Source: Parietaria judaica (taxonomy: Eukaryota; Streptophyta; Magnoliopsida; Rosales; Urticaceae). From it: 64,000 nucleotides of DNA. The notes below the pieces were generated by a model. It made no database searches. It saw only the letters and a list, made by a program, of their open reading frames with translations, and was not told the origin of the DNA. Made by a program: the position numbers and the translations under genes. Shown piece after piece: positions 36,574 to 49,853 of this stretch (position 1 is its first letter; each line of letters opens with the position of its first letter). The stretch covers positions 2,542,001 to 2,606,000 of the forward strand of contig OX940865.1 in the NCBI GenBank assembly GCA_954871525.1. Reading direction: 5' to 3'.

Positions 36574-38592
36574 TTCCTTGATGTCTCGCTAACCCAGATT
36601 CATTCACTCATTGTGCTTCTCTAGCTTCTCCAGATACAGAAGCAGCACAACCTCATCACTCCCGGCTCCTCCGTTCTCGACCTCGGCTGTGCCCCTGGCG
36701 CCTGGCTTCAGGTTTGCTTTCAGATTCATCTGCTCTGCTTATTCATGGGTACGATTCAAAACGCAAATCCCACAAAACCATTTCAAATTTGACATTAGGG
36801 ATTGCACTGGTTCGCTCTTTGTCGCCTGCGAATCTCGATTCACTATGATGTCAAACGGAGTTTGTCTCAGTGTAGATAAGGCTTTACACTCAACATTGAT
36901 TCATTAATTCAGGGAAAACGGACATTTTTCAGGTGGCTTGTCAAAGCTTGGGCCCGCTTGCTAAAGGCGGGGTGGTTGTCGGAATCGATGTCAAGGTCTG
37001 GACTCTTACTTTGTATCGTTGATTAGATTCTGTTTTTTTATTTACTGCGTTGAAATAGCCGGAATTGTGAATACTGCAGAGCAGAAGGTAAAGGTTCCTC
37101 AGCTCTATTGCGATTTGAGAGTTCAGACTGTTTCTGCTGATGTTATGAATCTCTCGAGAGACCGGATTCGCGGATTTTCTCCTCAGGTATTGTTAGTAGG
37201 CAATTTTAGTATTGATGTTGAATAATGTATTCCTTGGAAGTAATTCATTTCCCTTTTGAAAAGTGATAGTGATAGCCGGGTAACCAAACCGATAATCTCA
37301 CAAATACGTCCACAAGAATTGAAACTATGAATTCCGAGATACTTTATTACAACCAACAATTGCCAAAACGGTCTAACAAAAACTAGCCGCAGAAAATCCA
37401 ATGGCTGATTAAACATTTAAACCCTTTTAGTATTAGAAAGGACTAACTAAGGTTTTACTCCTCCTGCACCTAAATATAATAGTAGGTCAATTAAATAGCA
37501 AAAATCTGGGTAAATATACTGTTTGCGTTCTAGGAATGGAAGGCTGACACGGTTTGTTCCTTTGGATGCTGCAGAAAAGCTTTTCCGTCATACTTTCGGA
37601 TATGTGTCCACCGGTTTCTGGAATTTCGATAAGGGATACAGCTATATCAGCGGAGTTAGGCATGCGAGCACTGGATATTGCCGTTGGTAGTTCTGCCTTG
37701 ACACAGGCCGATCATAACTCAGAAGGTTCCGTTTCTTATCCTAGTGATGAGAACGAAGACGGTCTGTTGCGAAAGGGTGGTCACATTGTCATCAAACTTC
37801 TGGAGAGTAGTGAAGAAATGCAAGGTCTTCTTTTTTCGCTCTTTGCTTTAACTTTGTCTTTACTCTTAAGACTTATTATCACTTCAAAAGGGAAAATTCT
37901 TAACTTAGCCGAGACACTTATTTCTTATTTGTCTTTAGGGTTTGTGAAGGGTATTTTCGATGTTTGACACTTATGGTGGGATGAGCGTTTCAATCCAAAT
38001 CCCATATATAAATTGGAAAACACGTATGCTAGCTTTTTATGTTTTGATAAGTTGAATATTTCCTTTCAAGACATCTTGTGTTCGCCTTGTGATTTTTCCG
38101 GGCCCTATTAGTCTGTTTCCAATATGACCCAAAATCAGTTCTCTAAATGGGAGCTTCGCTTAACCCAATCTCCCATCTTTTGAGATAGATTAAGTTTCAT
38201 AAATGGATATTGTCTACCATTTTCATTAACATATGGTCTTTTAAATAGACTAGGGAATCGCAAAGTAATGGCCGGACCGGGCCCGGCATTAATAACTCCT
38301 AACACCTAACACGTAAGCATACTAAAATGATAAATGAAATAATGTAATACTTGATTAAAACAACTACAATTAAATGACGAACTAACCTGATAATGTATTC
38401 CTACTATTTACATGCTACGCATCTGATCGGTTTCCTCAAGTTTCTATAGAATTTATTTTGTATTTCTTGTTTGCAGAATTCAAACGGATATGCAAACCGC
38501 TGTTCAGAAAAGCGTCCTGGTTGAGGCCGAAAGCAACAAGATCTTCGTCGAGGGAGATTTATTTGATATGTCAAGGTCTCCAAAAGATATAG
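36453..38592 (+). CDS. FtsJ/RrmJ-like rRNA 2'-O-methyltransferase, probable splice defect after exon 1
   Basis: Exons: 36453-36527 (end uncertain), 36625-36711, 36933-36995, 37085-37186, 37575-37824 and 38477-38592. They encode about 230 residues, the size of the Arabidopsis At5g13830-type protein. Exon 1 carries TPDFFYREAQRLGYVARSAF. Exon 2 starts LLQIQKQHNLITPGSSVLDL and holds the SAM motif GCAPGAWLQ. Catalytic Asp (VILSDMCPP), Lys (GGHIVIKLLE) and Glu (SSSREIYLICQGL) of the RrmJ K-D-K-E tetrad are present. The first catalytic Lys, expected right after SAF in the sequence SAFKLLQIQ, is missing. The reading runs straight into a CT microsatellite with no GT donor and hits TGA at 36579. Exons 2-6 are intact and correctly spliced. 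Family members methylate ribose in large-subunit rRNA of organelles or bacteria. Confidence 0.8.
36526..36571. repeat. CT microsatellite at the exon 1-intron 1 junction of the FtsJ gene
   Basis: An uninterrupted CT run of about 45 bp begins at the very codon where homology to FtsJ proteins stops. The expected AAG codon and GT donor are absent. Array length varies easily, so the frame read through it has no meaning. Confidence 0.95.
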
Positions 38593-39187
38593 GGAAGCAG
38601 ACACTGTTTTTTGAGTTCTGTTTATCTTTGCTTGTGATAGTTGGAACTTATATTTACAAATAAATTCTTCATTTCAGTCAAACATGACAAGTTTAACGTA
38701 CTTATTTTATGTCAGTTAGCAGCTTAACTTTGATTGTTTTTATGAAAAACTTAAAAATTCATCTAGTTTCAAACATTGATACAAAGATGAATAAGTTAGT
38801 TAAAACATTTTATCAGAAAAGGAAAACATAATTATGAGAATATATTTATGTACATAATACGAGGAATGATATGTTTTCAGTATATGTTTGCTGATCTCTC
38901 TATGCTTTATGCTCAGTCTCCCCGGATGCCACGTGACACTTAAATGGACGCCGCATGATATTTGATTAATGTCGTGAAAAAAATGAACGAAAAATGTTGG
39001 TAAACCCATTTTGAATGATATAAGGTATTTTGTTGCTATGTTTTGTGTTTGTGCATATGTCGTCTCAATTGATCACGTTTAATACTTAGTCGCAATTACC
39101 ACTTTAATGTTTAATTTCCGTGCTTTTTAAAGTTCTAATTTGATGTTGACCAGTTGACTATTACTTCTTGAGAAAAAGTATGGGTTC
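38593..39187. other. 3' flank of the FtsJ gene
   Basis: AT-rich DNA between the FtsJ stop codon and the 3' LTR of the Copia-type element. It includes the probable 3' untranslated region. No gene or repeat was recognised. Confidence 0.5.
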
Positions 39188-39732
39188 TGTAACGGATTTT
39201 GACCCCAATTTACCGATTCACATTTAGATTTCCTCCGTTCTAGCGACCATTCATATCGTACGCATAGAATCGAACCATAAACAAAAATTGAAAGAAACAC
39301 GACACAAGATTTATAGAGTTCGTTCGGAGATCGAAATACGATAACCGACGAAATTACCAGGAACTCATGCATTACGATCTTCGACTTATAGGTTACACAT
39401 TCGTATCTAAGCCTATCTCTCATACAAAGACCATCTCGATCATCATGTAGAGCCCCAACAAGCTCACATGGTGATTCCCAAACTCATACAACAAAACCAG
39501 AGAGAGATGAATTTAAAAACCTTAGAGAGAAGAATCAACCCCGAGAGAGAAACCCGTAATACTCTCTCTATCACTCTTCCTCTTCTTTCTTGAATGTCAG
39601 AGAGCAGCCACGACTAAAGGTTGAAGAAGCAAGCTCGAAACCGTTGGATGAGCTTTTAATCCGACGCTCCAGATTCATTTTCTTTGTCGTTATGACCTTG
39701 GGCTTATAAATGGGCTTCACCAATATATAACA
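39188..39732 (-). repeat. 3' LTR of the Copia-type element (545 bp)
   Basis: In plus-strand view it opens TGTAACGGATTTTGACCCC and closes AATATATAACA, next to a polypurine tract. Positions 39188-39480 match 49854-50167, including ATTTCCTCCGTTC, ACGCATAGAATCG and GTTCGTTCGGAGATC, with scattered differences. The flank on the left is GGTTC; its partner is lost with the truncated 5' LTR. Confidence 0.8.
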
Positions 39733-39747
39733 AACTCCACCTTGAAG
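39733..39747 (-). other. Polypurine tract of the Copia-type element
   Basis: Read on the minus strand, CTTCAAGGTGGAGTT stands directly before the TGTTATATATTGG that opens the 3' LTR. AAGGTGGAGTTTGTTA is a common polypurine/LTR junction in plant Copia elements. It agrees in orientation with the primer-binding site at 49841-49852. Confidence 0.7.
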
Positions 39748-41512
39748 TCCGTTCTTCGCAGACCATAGTCTTCTTTTATCTTCTAGCTCGGTAACTCCAC
39801 CTTGATGCTAAATCACTCTCTTTACATTTTCCCTTCTCTCTAATACATATTTCCACCATCCCAGTAACTGAAATACTCACCGATACAAGGTCGGTTCCTT
39901 CTAAATTCTTCATGTACCTACAGGTATTAACCTCTTGCAAAATAATACTCACCAAACCCAACAAGATCAAACATATCGAGTATCTCATAAATAACAGTTG
40001 TATTTAACAGTCTTATATAAAGTATAGTCATATGGTCAATTATAAAATCAAACACGAGCTTTCATAACAGCAATATACCCGTAAATGACCAAATTTTATC
40101 AAATACAATCATAACAAGGATCATAGCGACATAGGTAATTAGACATTAACCGGAAATTACAAAAGATATCAAAACCTTTCTACAAACATAGGCAATGCTC
40201 TAAACTAGCACTGCGTAAATAATGTAGAGACAACATCTAATCACATACACTAAAAACTGTCTAGTTTAGCTATCCATACAAATATAGTAATTATACCTAA
40301 TTCCTATATCGTACGAATGTCTGATCCTAGGTTTAACAAAAAAAATTCCAAGTCTAATTTCTTCATAAAAAATCATAAGGCTACCCATGAATAATAAACA
40401 TATCCCTGCTACTAAAACTAAAAAAAATCACCGAGTAGATACAAACTTCATTTTACCTAAACAAAAACGGTTAACAATGATTGATCTCAACCACAAGAAC
40501 AACTAACCATAACCGATCTCACAAAATCTGCATAGTGTGCATATGATTTTACCCGGGATGGAAGCCTAAAAGACTCCTTACCCTATCTTTGGATCTATAT
40601 GGTAGACATACTAACTCAACCTGGTTAGTATCCTCGACTTGAACAACACGAATAATTGGGCAGCTGCTACTCACAGGTACAAAACAAATATATAGTTGAC
40701 ATCTAACACACTCTAGGTTAGAACTTCACATCTAATACACTATATGTTAGAATTCCTTGACCTGAACAACTTTAATTCCCTTAATCTTTTGCTATACCAC
40801 AAGCTTTCTACCGCCACCTAACTCTATCTCGATAGGTATGTCAGATTTTGAACCAGTACTCAAACGAAACCATAGACTCCACGTTAAACAAGGCGCTCAC
40901 GGGTTTTCTCTCTACTCTCGGTTTCTTTTTCTTTACTATCGAAGATCTATACGGAAGTGCTACACTTAGTGCCTAAATGAATATACTACTCTAGAAAGCA
41001 CACAAACGGGATATATGGTCAACCTTTTGGAACGAACCTAAACCGAACATCCAAAACTACACGGGAACCTAAACTCCGGTTACCAAACCGACCATATCAC
41101 AAGACATCACAAGTCCAAATCCCCTTATATTTTCTACCTGATTCTCACATGGTTTTTTCACTCCTTAATCTATCACCCTAGAAATAAGGGAGAGAAAGGA
41201 AACATCTAAATGCAATTGACGATTTCTTATTAATCATGGACTAATTTCAAGTAATCTCACTAATTAGATAGCATATGATATAATATATGAGCAGAACCAT
41301 AAAATCCCTAACTCGAACTTAAAAACCTAGTGAAATCCTTAGAATAAGGTTCATAAGTTCGTATCAACTTACTTGACTTGCCCTTGCCGAGAAGAAATTT
41401 AAGCCTCCCTTTCTTGCTCTTTTAACAGAGCCTCGATTGCCACTTCTCGGTCATTTGTGAGGTTAGTCTCAAAATAGAAATCGCATTTATAGAATAAAAC
41501 ATATGCATATCA

Positions 41513-41554
<42 letters not shown>

Positions 41555-43643
41555 AAAACCATAGAATTATATAAAACTAGCATTTCTCCGTACATATTTC
41601 TTTTCATGTTTATGTTCATCTAATTCTGCAAAGCATCATCAACCAGAGGAAAAACAACAATCATTAAGTCAAGATTTGAACCTATAACAATATGCAGTAA
41701 CATAATCATTCAGTTCAGCAACAGATTCATCAATCAAAATCTCATGTAATATATATTTTTTTAATTAAACAATTCTTTCATAAATTCAAGATATACTGAA
41801 ACAAAGCGTAAAAAAAAAAAAATCAGATTTTGTAAATCATACAACTCAAAAGATTATGACCTATACATGCATATTTAACGTCATATCATTCTTTAAACTT
41901 TTCAAAAAATTCAAAGGGAAAAATAAAAGACTCACTTCTACGATAAAAAACAGTTTCAATTATCTTTGAAATTCTTTTTAATATAACTTTGACCTTATCA
42001 TACCATTATCATGTTCATGTTGCTTAGGAGAGAAACCTTCATGACATATCAATGGAACCAAATTATATATTTTAATGACTACTCTTAATCCTTAGCATTA
42101 TCATCGAATAGAAGAAATAGACAATTCAAAAAATCATAACCATATAGCAATTAATGTCAAAAATAAGATCTTATCAACCACTTGAGTTTTGCAATATTCA
42201 AAACAAAGCAACATGCCTCTAATAATACCTTGTTAGAAGAAAATTGCATAATGCATAACATTGCAATGTCTAAAATTTATCCAAAAAATTACCAATGCTT
42301 ACCAAGCACCATTAACTTCACCATTGGTTCAAGATGCTTCCATATTGTAACAAAGTGACAAGAACATCTCCATCTCGTAATTCTACCTCCCGAAATTACT
42401 CTTATTCATCGTACATAGTAGTTTCGAATAGATAACTTTTCCTGCAAAAGACTTCTAACAAGAAAACCACAAACATGGATATTGCAAGAATCAATCATAC
42501 CAAATGGACAACATATTAAATCTAATTCATAACCCTTAGCCAGACATGTACAAAGACATGTACAATCCGAGTGGAATACTAAAAGCAATTTCAATTCTTA
42601 TTGAGGAAAAATATACACTGATGTAATCAATAAATTTATAGAGATCACATCTAATGTAGATTAAATTTTTCAAAAGAACTCAAATGTAGAAAGTACACAA
42701 ATCAATTAACATTTAACACGATAAGAGCAAGTTTACATTATCTGAAACCCAAAACCCAGATTCCCATTCTCACGTAGCAACACACAATAGTATAATCAAA
42801 CCCGAAAACCAGAGAATAACATGAAATGCTACACTAAAACAGAAAACAAGATTATGGACTATGAACGACATGATTTTCTTTTCTAATAGATAAAACTATA
42901 CACAGATTAATGACTCAAATAATTCCAAATTAATATAAAGATATTTGTAATTTTCCCACCCCAAAAAACATGCCATGAAAAACAACTAGTCTATAGGATA
43001 AATAATAGATCCAAAAATAAACAAACATGTCTAAAGAGATTACTCAACAAGCATTAAGAGTTTAATTTAAGAACCATAAATCTGCACATGGTTTTGAAAA
43101 TAGTTTATCAACTTTAACTCACAATCACAAAACCAAAATCAAGAAAAGACAATCAGATTATATCAATAACACTCGATCAATGTTTGCAAGTCATACATGG
43201 AATCTTGACAAAAAAAAAATACACACCACATACACATTTTTTCAAAACCCGCACATTCACTTGCAAAACAGAAAAAACACATCGATCAAAGTCCAACCAA
43301 CAGTCACATATCTTGAAAATAATAGGGATTACAGATTATAATCACATGATAATCAGTCAAGTTCATAAACTTAGTTTTTCAAAAAAATAACTAATTTCAT
43401 ATATATACACTATACACAAGCTTACACTCATAAAAACAAAGAACAATTTTATTCTTGAACAAAAAATTCAGGTCTGAGCTATCCCACAGAATTAGTATCG
43501 AGAAACAAAAGTAATCGAATAGATGTTCCAAATTTTACTGGGAATGGATACCTAACTCAAAGCAATTTTCAAGAATCAGAAATAAAGATTTAATTTTGTA
43601 AGCATCAATATGGTGAAAGCATAGATAAAGTTGAAGATAATAC
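39748..43643. other. Interior of the Copia-type element, no coding function found
   Basis: 3.9 kb of AT-rich sequence without ORFs longer than about 70 codons. A CA/TA microsatellite lies at 41511-41552. ACTCCACC and GTAACTCC motifs near the left end recall Copia 3' regions. A TCTAACACACTCTAGGTTAGAA-like phrase is repeated twice around 40700. I see no pol remnant. Confidence 0.5.
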
Positions 43644-46600
43644 GGTTGGAAATCGGTGGTATCAGTCCGACTTCCTTACCACGATAATAGCCTCCGAGGC
43701 GTCCCGGTAACATTTAAAAATTCATTTTAAAGCGGAAATCTTGTTGCCGGACCGACGACACAGATATCGGGTAATAATCATTTCGTTAAGATCTGATAAA
43801 TATTTTGAATTTAATATTTTCATAATCATTATTAATAATCTAGTCGAATAGGAAATAAATAGAAAGCAATAAATGGTTGCATTTATTGACCCAATGCATA
43901 AGGCCGTACCTCAATTGACGATTCCGGCTGCGCGTTCAAACTTGGGCAGGGCTCCTCCGGTGCTGAGGGAAACTCCCGTGATCTTCCGGGATATTCTCCT
44001 GTACTCCTCGTACCGAAGCGTGGGCTTCGCCGGCAGGACTCCATGGCAAAATTTAAGTGACGGTTCTTTTAAAGCTACCGGAGAAAAATATCTCCTAAGC
44101 CGAACCAGAAGAGAGATCAGAAGCAGAAAACTCGCAGACCCTAGAGAGAGAGGAAGAGCTCGAGTTTTTGCTCTGGGGAAGGTGTGAAAAATGTGTAGAA
44201 TGAGCCTCCTATTTATAGGCTCAAGCTGTAACCGATTTGGAGATTTTTTCTCCCTTTATTCGAATTTAATAAATTAAATATGATTAATTATTTCAATCCA
44301 ATGGTCCAGATACAATCTCATCTAAATCCAATGGATATAATTAATCAGGGATTTAATTTAATTATTATACATGATAAGATCAAAATATTTAATCTTATTA
44401 TCATATTAATAAAATTCGAATTATATATATATATATACATATTAAAATTCGAATTTGTTTATGATTATCTAGATCCAATGGTTAAAAATAAATATCAAAC
44501 CAATCCAATGGATCAAATCAATTAGGGATAAATTCAAATGCCCTAGGGTTTTACAAAACCCTAATTCAAACTCTTATGCTTATTTATATTCTAATTATAT
44601 CATCATATATATAAAGATTAAATCTCAAACCGATCCAACGGACACAATTAATTAAGCAAATTCGAAATACCTAAACTTGGTCACCAAGCTTCAATTTCGA
44701 ATTACATTTAGGGTTCAAATCAATTATCTCAATCCAACTGTTGATATTAAATCATAACCGATCCAATGGATTAAATTGATTTTAGGGTTTTGCCAAAATA
44801 CCAAAACAATAGGTACTAATGCCGCAAATATGAATTCTCCAATTCTCATATTCGAATTTAGCCAGGGTTTGTATTCTCCAAACCCTAATTCGAATTTACA
44901 CATGTAACAAAATATTTTAATATATATTTTTATTTATTAATATAAATCTATTAATTAATTATTAATTAGATATTAATAATTAAATATAAATAATTAAATT
45001 ATATTAATAAAACCTGATCTCAATATCACACATTAAATGTCATGGTGCAACACCATCATTTAAATTCGTGACATGTGATTTAATTTCATAGTTTATCGAA
45101 CCGAGTCATAAACTTAGAAAATCCATAAATCACAAACTGTAAGTCTGAATGACTTGGTTCAAAAAGAAAAGTTGCTTAGAATGGGCTGCTTCTTCAGGGG
45201 GAACTCTTGGTTTTCCTCTGCAGCCTCGTTAGACTTTAATATGGGACGGTAGGCATGCTAGCGTAGGCTTCACACCCTGACTCTTTCTGCTCCCGGGCAA
45301 ACCGAGTAGGACCCCGATCTGCAACCTGGAGGTGCTTCAACATGGACCAACCCGTCGGGTGGATCTGATGGACAAGAGCCAAGAACCATTATAAGACGCC
45401 AAATCACTTGAGTCCATAACGCACGGCGGGAATGCTGATACCAGCTCCCCGAAAACAACGTTCGACTTGCTTAATTTACAACAACATGGTGCTGTTAGAA
45501 AATCTAAATTCTAACTTTCTTTTTATCAGTTAATTCCGTGTACCAAAATATGATACTTTTGCCACGCTAACAATAAAAATATCTGGCGTCTGACACAGAA
45601 TTGTCAGTTTTATAAGTCGAGCCAAATGATTAAACATTATCCAGAATGTATTTTAATCACGTACGTATTATCCGTTACGGAGCTATCCTAGGGACCATGG
45701 ACCCGTATCACTTAAGCTCCAACGAACTGCTAGTTGTTCGTCAAACCTCGAAGTGATTCCACTATAGACCCGAGGCTGCACTCTTTAGTGATACGGTATA
45801 TATTATTCCTTTATAAAAGCAGGCCGTCCATTGATTCAATCAATTTCGGGTTATTGTCCTTCCACTTGATGACTCACACATGAGCAGACGGTTTTTGCCG
45901 TAATGCCCCTCATTGTATTTTCATCCTTGACTCAGCCAGTAATATTATGAGCAACCCACTTATGGTTTCGATTCATAAGTTGAGCACGGGTACCTTTCAC
46001 TTCTCACCACTGACAACCAAGGGAATCATCATGACTCTGAAGAGAGCTGTGTGATGCACATGTCTATGATCAAGCCATCCTTACTATTTACTATCATGTT
46101 CCCAAATAATAGTGTTGGGAACAACGGTAATATCTTGTGTTCTTTAAGGGTTAAATCAAAGAACAATCAAGTCAGTAGCTCGGACTCATGATCACTCAGG
46201 ACTTAGAACTAATATCCATTTGATCATCATTTTGTGACTTAACTACAAGTTATCAGTGACGGTCTTATATGATAACTTCTTGAGTTTAAGTCAGGTCCAG
46301 TCCAGTATGAAGACGCTTCATACTTAATGGACTTCTAGTGAGTGTGACACACACATAATCCAAAATAAGATTGTCACTTAGTCATATTAATGACCTTACA
46401 CGATTAATGGGCTCCCACCCAGTTAATCAGGTCACAGACATTTTAAGTTCATTTATTAAGTTTAATATTTCTTCCTCACATCGACTCTGTTGTAATAATA
46501 ATAACATAATTGCATCCTTTATGAACTAAGGAATCAAATATTCTATTTTACTCTTCCAGAAACTATAATAAGATTAACATAATAAGCATCATCTTTGTTC

Positions 46601-46664
46601 AACGACTTGTCATAATCTTTTACAAATGGATAAATATCTTGTTTAAGGACACATATGTCCAACA
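43644..46664 (-). mobile_element. Solo LTR 3 of the 2.7-kb family, with a ~290-bp insert
   Basis: It is the reverse-orientation copy of the LTRs at 11796 and 15140. In plus-strand view it opens GGTTGGAAATCGG, the first T of TGTTGG being mutated, and closes ATATGTCCAACA. A perfect 5-bp duplication AATAC lies at 43639-43643 and 46665-46669. The TATA box is at 44210-44217 on the minus strand. Its length of 3021 bp is explained by a GC-richer insert at 45183-45472, without which it would be about 2731 bp. Confidence 0.92.
45183..45472. other. Unidentified ~290-bp insertion inside solo LTR 3
   Basis: Sister copies read from TTGCTTAGAATTT straight to AATTTACAACAACATGG. Here about 290 bp of much more GC-rich sequence separates the two, ending in TTGCTT, a copy of the left flank. 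It has an ORF of 62 codons on the minus strand (45458-45270) without recognised domains. Its composition suggests a captured genic or organellar fragment, but I could not identify the source. Confidence 0.6.
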
Positions 46665-46669
46665 AATAC

Positions 46670-46894
46670 CAAATATGCTTTTTCCTCGATATGAATTTGC
46701 AGAACTCATTGGAATTTCCGAAATCTTTCTAACGAACATCTTCGTGATCAGAGATTGATTCTCACCCAAATCGAATATGCAAAACGTTCGTAATCGGAGA
46801 TGCATCGAACTTCACTGGAACTATGACCTCGCCGGATTTTCTTGCAGCTTATCCGTATCATGTAGCCGTGACAAAATTGTCGAAGCTTTATATA
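46670..46894. other. Spacer of Copia-type interior between two solo LTRs
   Basis: About 225 bp of the Copia-type element lies between the two target duplications. On the minus strand it continues the leader seen at 49659-49840. No ORF of note. Confidence 0.5.
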
Positions 46895-46899
46895 ACTTT

Positions 46900-49653
46900 T
46901 GTTGGGAAATCGGTGATATCAAGCCGACTTCCTTACCACGATAATAGCTTCCGGGCCGTCCCGGTAACATTTAAAAATTCATTTTAAAGCGGAAATCCTG
47001 TTATCGGACCGACGACACGGATATCGGGTAACAATCAAAACGAGATCTGATAAATATTTCGAATTTAATATTTTCGTATTCATTATTAATAATCTAGTCG
47101 AATAGGAAATAAATAGAAAGCAGTAAATGGTCGCATTTATTTACCCAATGCATAAGGCCGTACCTCAGTTGACGATTCCGGCTGCGCGTTCTGACTTGGG
47201 CAGGGCTCCGCCGGTGCTGAGGGAAACTCCCGTGATCTTCCGGGATAGACTCCTGGATTCCTCGCTACCGAAGCGTGGGCTTCGCTGGCAGGACTCCGTC
47301 GCAAAATTTAACTGAAGGTTCTTTTAAAGCTACCGGAGAAAAATATCTCCTAAGCCGAACCAGAAAAAGAGATCAGAAGCAAAAACTCGCAGACCCTAGA
47401 GAGAGAGGGAGAGCTCGAGTTTTTACTCTGGGGAAAGGTGTGTTGGATGTGTAGAATGAGCTTCCTTTTTATAGGCTCAAGCTGTAACCGATTTGGAGAT
47501 TTTCCCTCCCATTATTCGAATTCTTTTAATTAAATATAAATAATTATTTCAATCCAATGATCCAGATTCAATCTCATCTAGATCCAATGGATATAATTAA
47601 TCAGGGATTTAATTAATTGAATAATATAAGATAAGATCATATCATATATTTTTCGAATTATATTATATATATATATATATTCAAATTCGAATTTGTTAAT
47701 GATTATCTAGATCCAATGGTTAAAATTAAATCTTAAACCAATCCAATGGATCAAATCAATTAGGGATAAAGTCAAATACCCTAGGGTTTTACAAAACCCT
47801 AATTCGAACTTTTATCTCATATTTATTCGAATTTTAATATCATATATATAATGTTAATTAATTTCTAATCCGACGGTTTAAAGATTAGATCTAAAAACCG
47901 ATCCAACGGACAGAATTAATTAAGCTAATTCGAAATACCTAAACTTGGTCACCAAGTTTCAATTTCGAATTACATTAGGGTTTGAATCAATTATCTCAAT
48001 CCAACGGTTGATACTAAATCATGACCGATCCAATGGATTAAATTTATTTTAGGGTTTTTGCCATTATACCAGACTTCGGGTATTTATGCCGCAAAAATAA
48101 AATCTTTCAATATTGGTTATTCGAATTTATCTAGGGTTTGTTATACTCAAACCCTAATTCGAAATACACATTAAATAATACAATAATATATATTATTTAT
48201 TTATTAATATAAATCCTTTAATTATTAATTAATTATTAATAAGATTTTAATAATCAAATCCAAATAATCAAATTATATTAATAAACCCTGATCTCTTTGT
48301 CACACATTAAATGTCATGGTGCAACACCATCATTTAAATTCGTGACACGTGATTTAATTTCATAGTTTATCGAACCGAGTCATAAACTTAGAAAATCCAT
48401 AAATCACAAACCGTAAGTCAGAATGACTTGGTCCAAAAAGAAAAGTTGCTTAGAATTTAATTTAGAACAACATGGTGCTGTTAGAAAATCTAAATTCTAA
48501 CTTTCTTTTTTATCAGTTACTTTCGTGTACCAAAATATGATACTTTTGCCACGCTATCGATAAAACTATCTGATGTCTGTCACAGACTTGTCAGTTTTAT
48601 AAGTCGAGCCAAATGATTAAACATTATCCATAATGTATTTTAATCACGTATGTATCATCCGTTACGGAGCTATCCTGGGGACCATGGACCCGTATCACTT
48701 AAGCTCCAACGAACTGCTAGTTGTTCGTCAAACCTCGAAGTGATTCCACTATAGACCCGAGGCTGCACTCTTTAGTGATACGGTATATATTATTCCCTTA
48801 TATACAGCAGGGTGTCCATTAGATTCAATCAAATACCGATTATTGTCCTTTCACTTGATGACCCACACATGAGCAGGCGGTTTATACCGTAATGCCCCTC
48901 AATGCATTTTCATCCTTGACTCAGCCAGTAATATTATGAGTAACCCACTTATGGTTTCGATTCATAAGTTGCGCACGGGTACATCTCACTTCTCACCACT
49001 GACAATCAAGGGAATCATCATGACTCTGAAGAGAGCTGTGTGATGCCCATATCTATGATCAAGCAATCCTTACTACTGACTATCATGTTCCCAAAATAAT
49101 AGTGTTGGGAACAGCGGTAATGTCTTGTGTTCTTTAACGGTTAAATCAAAGAACAATCAAGCCAGCAGCTTGGACTCATGACCACTCAGGACTTAGAACT
49201 AATATCCATTTGATCATCATTTTGCGACTCAACTACAAGTTGTCAGTGACGGTCTTATATGACAACTTTCTTGAGTTTAAGTCAGGTCCAGTCCAGTATG
49301 AAGACGCTTCACACTTAATGCACTTCTAGTGAGTGTAGACACACACAAAATCCAGAATAGGATTGTCACTTCAGTCACATTAATGAGCTTACCGATTAAT
49401 GGGCTCCCACCCAGTTAATCAGGTCATGGACATTTAAGTTCATTTATTATGTTTATTAATTCTTCCTCACATGACTCCTTTGTGATAATAATAACATAAT
49501 TGCATCCTTTATGAACTAAGGAATCAAACATTCTATTTTACTCTACAGAAACTATAATAAGATTAACATAATAAGTACCATCTTTATTCAACGACTTGTC
49601 ATAATCTTTTACAAATGGATAAATATCTTGTTTAAGGACACACATGTCCAACA
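46900..49653 (-). mobile_element. Solo LTR 4 of the 2.7-kb family
   Basis: In plus-strand view it opens TGTTGGGAAATCGG and closes CATGTCCAACA (2754 bp). A perfect 5-bp duplication ACTTT lies at 46895-46899 and 49654-49658. It is close in sequence to copy 2 (15140-17891) in reverse orientation. A short ORF at 47127-47315 is the same LTR sequence that forms 17477-17665 in copy 2 and part of 43873-44187 in copy 3; it is not a gene. Confidence 0.92.
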
Positions 49654-49840
49654 ACTTTGAACTCAGCGAAGAAATATGACCAGAGTCTCGAACAAAATTT
49701 TTCGTCATAACCTCTCTTGTCGAACGTTGCTCGCTCCTTGTCCGAATAGCACGCTGCTCGCCGAAATCGACCTTGACCGGTCTGAGAAATCAAAGCACGT
49801 CGGAGTCGCTACTTCTTCGTTTGAATTCGCTCGACCAAGA

Positions 49841-49852
49841 GCTCTGATACCA
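49841..49852 (-). other. Primer-binding site of the Copia-type element
   Basis: On the minus strand TGGTATCAGAGC stands one base after the LTR end CGTTACA. It is complementary to the 3' end of initiator-methionine tRNA, the standard primer of plant Copia elements. It proves that 49854-50167 is the 5' LTR end of a minus-strand element. Confidence 0.9.
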
Positions 49853-49853
49853 C

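Noticed and set aside
43873..47315. Similar short ORFs at 17477-17665, 43873-44187 and 47127-47315
   Set aside because: They are the same LTR segment in several solo LTRs. The similarity is repeat identity, not a gene family.
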